A stretch of 64,000 nt of DNA from positions 3,348,001 to 3,412,000 of the forward strand of contig NZ_CP139960.1 in NCBI RefSeq assembly GCF_034424215.1, written 5' to 3'. The notes below the pieces were generated by a model, which worked only from the letters and a program-made list of their open reading frames with translations, did no database searches and was not told the origin of the DNA. Shown here piece after piece: positions 51,942-59,737 of this stretch. The position numbers and the translations under genes were made by a program. Each line of letters opens with the position of its first letter. Position 1 is the stretch's first letter. The DNA comes from Niabella yanshanensis (GTDB lineage: Bacteria > Bacteroidota > Bacteroidia > Chitinophagales > Chitinophagaceae).

Positions 51942-52163
51942 ATGGCACAGCGCAAACAATACAACCTCAATACGAAATACGGCCGGCGCAAAGCCCGCGA
52001 GCAGGCTCAGTATAATTACGATAACGGCACCCGGGAGTACCGCGATGATATTGACCGTATGAAAACCATTGCCTGGCTGGTGATCATAGTGATTGCGATT
52101 ATAGTAGGAGCGATCATTTACTCTGTTTCGGGTACAGCTGGATTAGTGAAATGGCTGAAATAG
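51942..52163 (+). CDS. Small single-helix membrane protein
   Basis: The 73-residue protein has a very basic, Tyr-rich N-terminus (QRKQYNLNTKYGRRKAREQA) and one transmembrane helix near the end (TIAWLVIIVIAIIVGAIIYS). It is the third gene under the TACGG palindrome and spacing, and the duplicated intergenic block follows it. Family not recognised. Confidence 0.72.
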   Translation: MAQRKQYNLNTKYGRRKAREQAQYNYDNGTREYRDDIDRMKTIAWLVIIVIAIIVGAIIYSVSGTAGLVKWLK

Positions 52164-52381
52164 GAAATACGGGAAAAATACCCCCTTTATCATTTGATGA
52201 TGTTTGTTTATTTTTATGGCTGTGCCAAAACGGACTGAACATGAATGATTCTTAGCGAGCAACAAACGCACATTTTTTCTAAATTGTTTGTAAGTGCTTA
52301 AAATACTAACAAACGGGTAATAGTAAAAAAAGATTTTGACAATCAATAGACAACAAAACAATTTGGCACATATTCGAGTTG
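52162..52381. repeat. ~220-base duplicated intergenic block, copy 2
   Basis: Contains AATACGGGAAAAATACCCCC, TTTATTTTTATGGC, GATTCTTAGCGAGCAACAAA and the array promoter motif; matches 49610-49840 with scattered substitutions and small indels. Confidence 0.8.
52361..52381 (+). promoter_or_regulatory. Shared array promoter motif
   Basis: ATTTGGCACATATTCGAGTT: a diverged copy of the module at 46681, about 45 bases before the ATG of the TrlF-type ATPase gene. Confidence 0.4.
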
Positions 52382-52426
52382 CCTACAAGCCTATTGACAC
52401 CTTCAATTTTAAAAGCATCATTCATA

Positions 52427-55162
52427 ATGCAAGACCTTATACATGGAGCAAAATGGTGGAAGTTCGATTTTCACAATCACACTCCAAAGTCAAACGACTT
52501 TGGAAAAGGTGACGCTGGTCACATGGCAATCACACCAGAGAACTGGTTGCTTATGTATATGAACGCAGGCATTGACTGTGTTGCAATTACAGACCATAAT
52601 TCAGGAGAATGGATTGACACTTTGAAATCAGCCTTGGCAGAAATGGAAAATGCAGACCCTAAACCAACAGGTTACAGAAAATTATTTCTATTCCCTGGAG
52701 TTGAAATTTCTGCATCGGGAAACATTCACATTTTAACATTGTTTGATCCAAGTGCAGGAACGGCAAATGTGCAAGCCCTTTTAGGTGCCGTAAGATTTCC
52801 AGCAGCACACATCGGAACAACAGATGCAGTTTCTCCAGACAGCGTTGAGGATGTAATCAATGCAATTCATGCCGCAGGTGCAATCGCAATACCTGCCCAT
52901 GTGGATAAAGCAAGTGGAGTATTCACACTGACAGGTCATACATTCACACAGGCAATAAAGACTGAAGGACTACTTGCTATCGAAGTTATTGATAAAACGA
53001 TAGACAAACCCGAACTCTACATACAAGCCAAGTTACACTTAGCGGAAATAATTGGAACAGACAGCCACATTGCAGCACAAGTTGGAACAAATTACACTTG
53101 GGTCAAAATGGGAGAACCTTCTTTAGATGCTCTCAAACTTGCATTGCATGACAAAGAGGACGGAATAATTCGTAAGGATGAAATTGCCATTGACCCGAAC
53201 ACAATTTCAAATCGTTACTTCATAAAATCAATTACCGTTTCAAGTGGGTTCAAAGCAGGAAATGGCACACCACTTAAAACAGAGTTGAGCCCTTGGCTGA
53301 CTTCCATAATTGGTGGAAGGGGATCAGGTAAATCAACCGTTATTAATTATTTGCGAATTGCATTAGCAAGGATTGAAGAAATGCCTGTTGAAGTTCAAGC
53401 GGAGTTTGATAAGTTCAATCAAATCGGCAGAAAGAATGGAACTGGAATGCTAAGAAATGAAACATCAATTGAAGTAGAAGTTTTTAAAGATGGGAAACTC
53501 CACCTGATAAAATGGAACAGTTCAATTCACACACTACAAGAGTGGAATACTACATCAGGAAATTGGGATGCAGCAACAACAGTTTCAAACATTCAAGAGC
53601 TTTTTCCGATTCAGATTTTCAGTCAGAAAGAACTTTATGCTTTAACGGGCAATCCATCTAAACTAATTGAGTTGATTGATTCGCAGTTTGACAAACCCAC
53701 TTGGACTGAGGTAAAAGATAATTTAGTAAACAGGTGGATAGCAGAAAGAGCAACAAGACGACAACTTCGCTTTGCCATTTCAGAAGAATCAAATATAAGA
53801 GCACAACTTGGTTCCGTAAATAATAAAATTTCATTGTATGAAAGTTCTGCTTACAGAGACACTTTAAATAACTTCAATAAACTAACTGCAACCAATAAAT
53901 TTTTTACAGACACCAGTGAGACTGTTTCGCAGTTCATTTCTCAATTAGAAGAACTGGAACGAGCAGTTCCAAACATTGAAGCCCCTGAAGGCATAAATGA
54001 TGTTGTGGTTGATAATTCATTGCAATTTATTGAAGCGATGAATATTGCTTTGGCAGCAGTAAAAGCAAAACTTGCAGAAGCAATTTTACTTATTACACCG
54101 TACAAAGAAAATCTATCTGAACAGTTCAACACCCTTCCTTGGTTTGGACAATTTGAAGCAGCCAAACAAGCGTATGCTAGCATAGCAGGCAGCATTCAGG
54201 AGTTAGGAACGGAATCGTATGAAACGTTAATTCAAAGAAGAGCAACACTGAATGATAAACTTTCTTTAATTGAAAATCAGAAATTGGAGCTTGCTACTTT
54301 GAATGCAAGCCTTGAATTTCTTTACACTTCAATCATTGAAAAGGAAAAAGAATTAAGAATAAAACGAAAAGAAGTAATTGACCGATGGAAAGCAATTGAC
54401 GATACAAACAATCCTTTTCTTATTATTGAACTGCAGCCAATGGCTGATACAGAAAATGCAGACGAAACATTCAGAGAACTGCTAAGAAAATCCGGCGGAG
54501 AATTTTCAAATGACATTTACGGGTATAGTGAAGATGACGGAAACAGTTGGGGAGTAATTTCAAGAATTATTAGCGAAGAAGAAACAACAAGATGGGAAAA
54601 AAGGAAAAGGGAATTGGAAGAATTTCTTTCGGCGACTGAATCGGATAAGAAAACTCTTGATTTGCGTTTAGCAAGGCATCTTGATTATCTCAAACAAAAT
54701 ACTCCTGAGGATATCGACCGACTGCTTGTGTGGGTTCCAGAGGACAAACTTGTTCTAAAATTCAGGAAACAAGGTAGGGAAGAAGATATTCAAGCAGGTT
54801 CAGCGGGGGAGAGAACAGCAGGAATGTTAGGGCTACTATTGGCCCTAAATGACATTCCGTTAATTATTGACCAGCCAGAAGATGATTTAGACACAAAGCT
54901 CATTTCAAATTTTGTTGTTGAAGGGTTCAAAAAATTGAAACAAAAAAGACAGTTAGTTATTGTAACGCACAATCCTAACCTTGCTGTCAATGCAAATTCC
55001 GACAATGTTGTTCATATGGATTTTGTTTCGGGTCAGGTAGTCAAAGCAGGTAACAATGCTTTACAAGACAAGCAAATTAGAAATGCAGTGTGTGAAGTTA
55101 TGGAAGGTGGTAGAGATGCGTTAGATAAAAGATATTATAGAATTTCAAAAGCGCTAAAGTAG
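52427..55162 (+). CDS. TrlF-type PHP-domain/SMC-like ATPase (candidate defence gene)
   Basis: From the ATG at 52427 the 911-residue protein has an N-terminal PHP phosphoesterase-like domain (KFDFHNHTPKS with H16/H18; CVAITDHNSGEW; GVEISASGNIHILTLFD; GTDSH). A Walker A motif GGRGSGKST follows (296-304), then long coiled-coil arms (about 430-760), the ABC/SMC signature SAGERT (792-797) and Walker B PLIIDQPEDDLD, ending with VIVTHNPNLAV. This is the TrlF-family layout, related to Rad50/RecN-type ATPases. Similar PHP-ATPases are found in genomic islands and are suspected phage-defence or DNA-processing proteins. The upstream TTG frame (52379) adds a leader without domain character. Confidence 0.9.
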   Translation: MQDLIHGAKWWKFDFHNHTPKSNDFGKGDAGHMAITPENWLLMYMNAGIDCVAITDHNSGEWIDTLKSALAEMENADPKPTGYRKLFLFPGVEISASGNIHILTLFDPSAGTANVQALLGAVRFPAAHIGTTDAVSPDSVEDVINAIHAAGAIAIPAHVDKASGVFTLTGHTFTQAIKTEGLLAIEVIDKTIDKPELYIQAKLHLAEIIGTDSHIAAQVGTNYTWVKMGEPSLDALKLALHDKEDGIIRKDEIAIDPNTISNRYFIKSITVSSGFKAGNGTPLKTELSPWLTSIIGGRGSGKSTVINYLRIALARIEEMPVEVQAEFDKFNQIGRKNGTGMLRNETSIEVEVFKDGKLHLIKWNSSIHTLQEWNTTSGNWDAATTVSNIQELFPIQIFSQKELYALTGNPSKLIELIDSQFDKPTWTEVKDNLVNRWIAERATRRQLRFAISEESNIRAQLGSVNNKISLYESSAYRDTLNNFNKLTATNKFFTDTSETVSQFISQLEELERAVPNIEAPEGINDVVVDNSLQFIEAMNIALAAVKAKLAEAILLITPYKENLSEQFNTLPWFGQFEAAKQAYASIAGSIQELGTESYETLIQRRATLNDKLSLIENQKLELATLNASLEFLYTSIIEKEKELRIKRKEVIDRWKAIDDTNNPFLIIELQPMADTENADETFRELLRKSGGEFSNDIYGYSEDDGNSWGVISRIISEEETTRWEKRKRELEEFLSATESDKKTLDLRLARHLDYLKQNTPEDIDRLLVWVPEDKLVLKFRKQGREEDIQAGSAGERTAGMLGLLLALNDIPLIIDQPEDDLDTKLISNFVVEGFKKLKQKRQLVIVTHNPNLAVNANSDNVVHMDFVSGQVVKAGNNALQDKQIRNAVCEVMEGGRDALDKRYYRISKALK

Positions 55163-55246
55163 TAAATGCTGGACGACACGGCAGCAAGCTATGCAGGCAA
55201 CATGGTGTTTGCTGCTATACTGGCTAACTAGTAGATCCTCGTATTT

Positions 55247-55456
55247 TTGTTCGCTATCAGCGGTTCGTTATACTGTACTGTTAACGGAGAACGGCTAAAC
55301 GAATCTCTCTGGATGAGAGAACTAAATCCCCGCCTGATCGATAACCCTCAACCTGAAGTAGTGGCTAAAAGACTTCATGCGTATTTGTTGACGGACAGCG
55401 TACCCAGAACAAAGAATGCCGTTAATCATATTATTCATAATTTGTTTGAAGTGTGA
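55247..55456 (+). CDS. Short orphan frame, possibly a gene fragment
   Basis: A 69-codon frame without ATG start encodes NESLWMRELNPRLIDNPQPE and VVAKRLHAYLLTDSVPRTKN, which has natural protein composition, but no start signal or family is recognised. It may be the remnant of a larger gene. It lies between the TrlF-type gene and the small TACGG-regulon gene. Confidence 0.3.
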   Translation: MFAISGSLYCTVNGERLNESLWMRELNPRLIDNPQPEVVAKRLHAYLLTDSVPRTKNAVNHIIHNLFEV

Positions 55457-55523
55457 TAGTGGTTTTTCTGTAAGTAATTCCACTTTGAAATTTCCAAAAT
55501 TGCAGAAGATTCCATGGCCTCGT

Positions 55524-55567
55524 TACGGCTTTCCGTAAAAACTTTTCCTGTAAGTATAAGATGTTTG
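55524..55567 (+). promoter_or_regulatory. Palindromic operator and promoter (TACGG regulon, site 4)
   Basis: TACGGCTTTCCGTA (55524-55537), 22 bases, then GATGTTTG (55560-55567; one mismatch to TAnnTTTG). The gene start follows 18 bases later. Confidence 0.6.
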
Positions 55568-55585
55568 CGATCTAAAATTTTTTTT

Positions 55586-55819
55586 ATGCAAAGCTTATCC
55601 GGACAAGTATCAAGAGAAGAGGTAATTAAAGACGTCAAATTATACCTGGCAAACGACTGGAATTTAAAGGAAGAAACACCAGAGTATTTTTTATTAGCAA
55701 GAAACGAAGCATCAACTGCAGTACATATTTTGCTGGCTTTATTTTTTTGGTGGTTGGCCTTTGTGCCTAACATCGTTTACCACTTTGCAAAAAAGAAGAC
55801 AAAGAAAATCTTGAAGTAA
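55586..55819 (+). CDS. Small membrane protein of the TACGG regulon
   Basis: From the ATG at 55586 the 77-residue product has an N-terminal polar region (SREEVIKDVKLYLANDWNLK, TPEYFLLARNEAST) and one transmembrane helix near the C-terminus (ILLALFFWWLAFVPNIVYHF) with a Lys-rich end. The upstream part of the longer frame (from 55514) reads through the operator and is not coding. Family unknown. Confidence 0.68.
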   Translation: MQSLSGQVSREEVIKDVKLYLANDWNLKEETPEYFLLARNEASTAVHILLALFFWWLAFVPNIVYHFAKKKTKKILK

Positions 55820-55838
55820 ACTCAACCAAGTTAGCTGG

Positions 55839-56075
55839 TTATTTCCTCTTCCTTTTTAACCTCTGAACTTCCAGTTCTACCTTCTTCATAAACTCAGAGA
55901 GTGAAATATTATAATAGTCGCACAAGAGGCTAAGGCTGCCGATAGAAATATTGGTCTTGATTTTTATCTCGGTCATTACCTCTTCCTGACTTGGAGCGGG
56001 GCTACGCGCTTCTCTCAGTTGCTTGGCAACAACAGCTATTCCGGTTAATAAATCGCTATTTCTATATTGTGACAT
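55839..56075 (-). CDS. Small hypothetical protein with partial HTH-like region
   Basis: The 78-residue product resembles the second half of an XRE-type domain (ISIGSLSLLCDYYNISLSEF, then MKKVELEVQ), preceded by an N-terminal helix that lacks the usual recognition sequence. It ends in RLKRKRK. It lies 23 bases after the stop of the XRE gene at 56099-56347 and is probably co-transcribed. It may be a regulator lacking DNA binding or a diverged HTH protein. Confidence 0.6.
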   Translation of the reverse strand: MSQYRNSDLLTGIAVVAKQLREARSPAPSQEEVMTEIKIKTNISIGSLSLLCDYYNISLSEFMKKVELEVQRLKRKRK

Positions 56076-56098
56076 TCGTAGGCTAGCTAATGCTTCTA

Positions 56099-56347
56099 TT
56101 ATTCAGTAGTCAATATCTTAAACCCCAAAATACTTTTCGAAGACAACTTATAGGTTTTAGCAATTTCAATTAAAGTACTGAATTGAATATCCACTTCGCC
56201 CTTTTCAATTTTACCCAGCTTGCTGTTATCCAATTCCGAGTTGTAGGAAAAGGCCAAAAGGTTTTTTTCCTTCAATACTTCTTCACGGTGCTTTTTTAAG
56301 TAAGCACCAAACTCTTTTCTGATCTTTAGTATTTCATCATCCGCCAT
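56099..56347 (-). CDS. XRE-family helix-turn-helix regulator
   Basis: The 82-residue protein is a complete HTH_XRE domain: GAYLKKHREEVLKEKNLLAF, then SELDNSKLGKIEKGEVDIQF and LIEIAKTYKLSSKSILGF. It has its own start at 56347, 35 bases from an inverted repeat TTGGTC-N6-GACCAA that could be its operator. No target gene is obvious apart from the downstream small gene. Confidence 0.85.
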   Translation of the reverse strand: MADDEILKIRKEFGAYLKKHREEVLKEKNLLAFSYNSELDNSKLGKIEKGEVDIQFSTLIEIAKTYKLSSKSILGFKILTTE

Positions 56348-56382
56348 TATAAATTAAAGGTGGCAACAAGTCAAAAAAATAT

Positions 56383-56400
56383 TTGGTCGAATTAGACCAA
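56383..56400. promoter_or_regulatory. Inverted repeat upstream of the XRE gene
   Basis: TTGGTC-GAATTA-GACCAA, perfect 6-bp arms, placed where an autoregulatory XRE operator would be expected. Confidence 0.5.
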
Positions 56401-57729
56401 TGTTGTAATTAGTAGTTATAAAAATAATAGCTAAGCTATTCACTGAGTCTTACTAGCGAAACGTAGGAAATTTCAAATTATTACAGGACGGTAAGTGATA
56501 GGCTCGTACATTTATGGTGCGGGCCCTCTTATCTGTACTATGGTCTCCTACGACCTCGCTAGTTGGTAAGTTGGGTTCGCACTTTTTTATGCATCCATCT
56601 CACCAGCGAGACTCATCCACCACAAACCAGGATGAGTATGAAAACACCCAATAATACCGTTGCTAATACAAGCACTCACAGCCGGGCGCCTCCTGTAAAG
56701 TATTGATAGCATTAGTTCTTTGACAGGATTGTTTTTTGGGGCGATAGCGGCATGGCATTGCGAATGAATGCCCTTCGTCAAGCTCTCCAAAGGAGTCCCT
56801 CGGACAGGGTGACATTTGGGGAATGTACGGCAGCGTTGTCAGGCTGAGCTTGACGAAGCCTTGCGCGTTGACGGACAGACATGATAAAGGAATAAGGAAG
56901 TTAAGCATCTCGACCTTTAATGGGAGATCTCTCCGCGCGCTCCTCCGTCGCTTGGTCTCCAAAGGAGTCCTTTGGACGAAATAACGATTGGGAGAGGGAT
57001 GCAGGACCGGCCTTGATGCACGAGCGTTAAGAAAATGGATGGAGCGAAACGGCAAAAATGCCCACTGTTCGAGCCCGCGGTATCACTGTAAATATTACGG
57101 TCTACGTAGCGAGTTTGGGCATTTTAGTGAAGTGTAGTCCATCTTTAGCAAGGGCATCACAGCCTTGACTTTTTGCTCCACTTTTGTGTTAAGACAAAAG
57201 TGGAAAAAGCAGTTTGCGAAGCAGATGACGAAATGAAAAGTTAGGCTGAACGAGCATACGACTTCTAACAGGAGATTTCTCCACGCGCTCCACTACGTTG
57301 CGCTTGGTCGAAACGACGATAGGGAAGGGGCTACGGTCTCCGAAAAGGCCTCAAGGCGGACTAGTACGAAACTTCGGGATTGGTTCTTTTGCCTGCCCGG
57401 ACGATACGGACGGGTGGCAATGGCAAAAGAACGGAAAAAGAAACGGGGAGAGGGTTTGTCTTCGTAACAGGGGATTTCTCCACGCGCTCCACTACGTTGC
57501 GCTTGGTCGAAACGACGATAGAAACAGGCAATGGCCTCCGTAAAAAATTTCCTTGAAGTGTATTTGAACCTTTGGACGAGACGCTCCGTGCTGTCAGGCT
57601 GAGCTCGACGAAGTTTGGATGCCCTTCGTCAAGCTCTCCAAAGGAGTCCCTTGGACAGGGCGACATTTCGTTTAATGAAGCTTAGTTTCCTCCAAAAATA
57701 AATGGAATAAAATAGCGAAGCAGCAAACA
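56401..57729. repeat. Repeat-rich gene-free region
   Basis: The 1.3 kb hold no credible gene; the ORFs on both strands are translations of repeats. A ~49-base exact repeat (GATTTCTCCACGCGCTCCAC ... GACGATAG) occurs at 57274-57322 and 57473-57521. A 50-base near-exact repeat (ATGCCCTTCGTCAAGCTCTC ... GACATTT) occurs at 56768-56817 and 57619-57668. GTCAGGCTGAGCT(T/C)GACGAAG occurs at about 56838 and 57593. This type of repeat is widely dispersed in Bacteroidetes genomes. Confidence 0.8.
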
Positions 57730-58011
57730 CTATTTACGTTTCTTCTTTTTCTTTTCTGTTTCGTAAGGCGTTTCCTCATCCGCAGCAAGGGATAACTGCT
57801 CGGCAGGGTTCAGGTCGGCACAAACATACTCCAGCAAATTGCCGGGATCAACACCAATAGCCAATGCTATCAAATACAATTCCTCCGCCCGTAAATGACT
57901 GCGATCATTCAGCGTTAGTTCGTTCATGCGGGCCTTGGATAACCCGGCTTTGCGTGCTGCTTCCGACTTGTTTACAGAACGCTGCGACAAAAACAATCCT
58001 AATTTAGTCAT
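57730..58011 (-). CDS. XRE-family helix-turn-helix protein
   Basis: The 93-residue protein is an HTH_XRE domain (LGLFLSQRSVNKSEAARKAG, then LSKARMNELTLNDRSHLRAE and ELYLIALAIGVDPGNLLEYV) followed by an acidic stretch and a Lys-rich tail. It is divergent from the gene at 58162. This HTH style (SEAARKAGLSKARMNEL) is common in Bacteroidetes accessory regions. Confidence 0.82.
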   Translation of the reverse strand: MTKLGLFLSQRSVNKSEAARKAGLSKARMNELTLNDRSHLRAEELYLIALAIGVDPGNLLEYVCADLNPAEQLSLAADEETPYETEKKKKKRK

Positions 58012-58161
58012 TGACCTTAAGCGTTTTAGATGTCAAAATTCACACTATAAAGTTAATTTAAAAAAATACCCACTTCATAGGTTGAAAATAAAAAATAATT
58101 CTATACCTTAGTGTAGAATTTCTATACGAATATTCGTTTAACCTATGCTAAAAACACAGTT

Positions 58162-58650
58162 ATGTTAACACCATTACATCAACAGGCCGTGGCACCGCCA
58201 CCCCTATGCCCTGTTTTCGATGAGGCCAAATGGCTTCGCGTGCTATTTACCATTAGTGATACCGAGCAATGGCTGCAGGAGCAGCAGGTACAGCATCTCT
58301 ACCACCTGCCGCTTAAACATCATAAAAAGCTGCTGCGCAAAAGCTGGTACCTGGGCGCTTCCACCCTGGCCCATATTGTAGAAAGGCATTACTACAAAAT
58401 CTCCCGGCACCCGGCCACGGGTAAGTTTACCATCGATATCCCGTATATCATTGCCCATATCCGCGATGCATTTCAACAACAGCCGGAGCCAATACCACAA
58501 AGCAGCAACCTGCAAAGGGTTTGGGATACCGGCGAGCCTATCGGTTATGATGATAAAGGCAATACCGTGTCTGTACTCACCGTAGTGTCTGATGCCGCAG
58601 GTAGCATTATTACGGCGTTTCCGGGCTATATCCATCAATCTTTAACCTAA
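58162..58650 (+). CDS. Hypothetical protein, possibly BECR-fold RNase toxin-like
   Basis: The 162-residue soluble protein has STLAHIVERHYYKISRHPAT, a GKFTIDIPYIIAHIRDAF segment, a central GEPIGYDDKGNTVSVLTVVS strand pair and a closing DAAGSIITAFPG. The H...K...strand-strand-TaFP arrangement resembles the BECR/EndoU/colicin D-type RNase toxins of polymorphic toxin systems, though I cannot confirm a family. The following gene is a candidate immunity partner. ATG at 58162. Confidence 0.65.
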   Translation: MLTPLHQQAVAPPPLCPVFDEAKWLRVLFTISDTEQWLQEQQVQHLYHLPLKHHKKLLRKSWYLGASTLAHIVERHYYKISRHPATGKFTIDIPYIIAHIRDAFQQQPEPIPQSSNLQRVWDTGEPIGYDDKGNTVSVLTVVSDAAGSIITAFPGYIHQSLT

Positions 58651-58773
58651 ATCTATGAAGTGCGTATAAAAATCAGCTAGCTACAATATAAACCAGGCAA
58701 TGATGATTTTTATGCGACTTCCCTGTCTGCTGACAGGCAGACATCTGACCATTTTAAAATAAAAAAATAACAG

Positions 58774-59333
58774 ATGAAAAAGCACCATTTATACCCCGGT
58801 TATCTGCTAAACCGCATTGCGGCCAACCATAGCGGCAACCCGGCCAAGGCCGATCCCATACAAGTGCTGAAAGTATTTTTTGATTATGCCGGACGCGCCG
58901 AACAAATAAAGGCTTTCGATGATTTTGCCGCGCTGCATTAAAAGACAGCTATAGCTGGCAACACGGTAGCCCGGCCAATGCCCTGCACTATGGCGAGCAG
59001 CTGGAGCTGTTGGTAGAAGCCTGTTACCTGTTGCATCAACAGGCGGGGCAGTATGCATCAAAGCCTCACAACCTGGTTGCAGTGCCGGTAACCGAATTCC
59101 CCATGTTGCTTACTTCAAAGGAGTTTGGCAACCCTATGGCTTTCCTGGCTGATTTTTTTGAAAAGCGGTCTTTACGCCGCTGGAAGCAATGGCTGCACCT
59201 GTTTACTACAGCCGCCTTATCAAACGGGTCGGTGGCCGAGGAAATGGATGCCACACATATTTTTATATTCATCCAGTACCTGAAGAAGCTGGTGTATGCC
59301 GCATCGCGGCTGCTGGCGCTGCAGGAAGGGTAG
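58774..59333 (+). pseudogene. Hypothetical gene with a frameshift (candidate immunity partner)
   Basis: The ATG at 58774 encodes HHLYPGYLLNRIAANHSGNP and FFDYAGRAEQIKAFDDFAAL then stops at 58939-58941. In another frame coding character resumes at once (KDSYSWQHGSPANALHYGEQ) and continues to 59333 (FPMLLTSKEFGNPMAFLADF, then WKQWLHLFTTAALSNGS). One inserted base near 58939 would give a protein of about 187 residues. The family is not recognised. The conservative annotated CDS is 59010-59333. Confidence 0.65.
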
Positions 59334-59388
59334 TAACAACATTATTGCCGGATCGATTACCGAAAGGCGGCCTGTGTTGGGTGTTGTA

Positions 59389-59560
59389 TCAACCCCTTGT
59401 AAACAGGTCGCTCATGGTAACCTCGGCCTGCACACGCCCGGTAAAATGTTCGTTTTTCTTTACGCCAAACGTAGTGATCAGCGTAGGGAAAATGGTTTTG
59501 CGGGTTTGGGTTTGTCCGGTAAATACGGCCACTTTTTGCTGCACTTGTGGATGGTTTTTA
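59389..59560 (-). pseudogene. Relic of an AAA/ATP-binding protein 3' end
   Basis: On the reverse strand about 50 codons read VAVFTGQTQTRKTIFPTLIT, then TFGVKKNEHFTGRVQAEVTM and SDLF before a stop at 59389-59391. This matches from memory the conserved C-terminal end (TxxTTYGvKxNEYs...vTMdDLF) of a large family of Bacteroidetes AAA-type ATP-binding proteins. A stop codon interrupts the frame upstream, and the P-loop part is absent. Confidence 0.55.
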
Positions 59561-59737
59561 CATTATTTATATTTGTCCATAAAGGCATAAAAAACTTAGT
59601 TGCGGACAGATATAAAAACTTATAATTGTCCATAACTCCCTTTTTGCAATGGCATTTCCTGGTGTTTTTGATCGTATGGCTATTGCTGTAACCATTTGAA
59701 TTGTAGTATATTTATTGCTTTCATCACCCTCTAGTTT

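Noticed and set aside
32064-55819. Integron with attC sites
   Set aside because: Gene cassettes and repeats are suggestive, but no integrase and no consistent attC R''/R' core pairs were seen; the repeats differ from attC architecture.
56587-57666. Several ORFs on both strands in the repeat region
   Set aside because: They translate dispersed repeats; near-identical peptides appear twice at repeat offsets.
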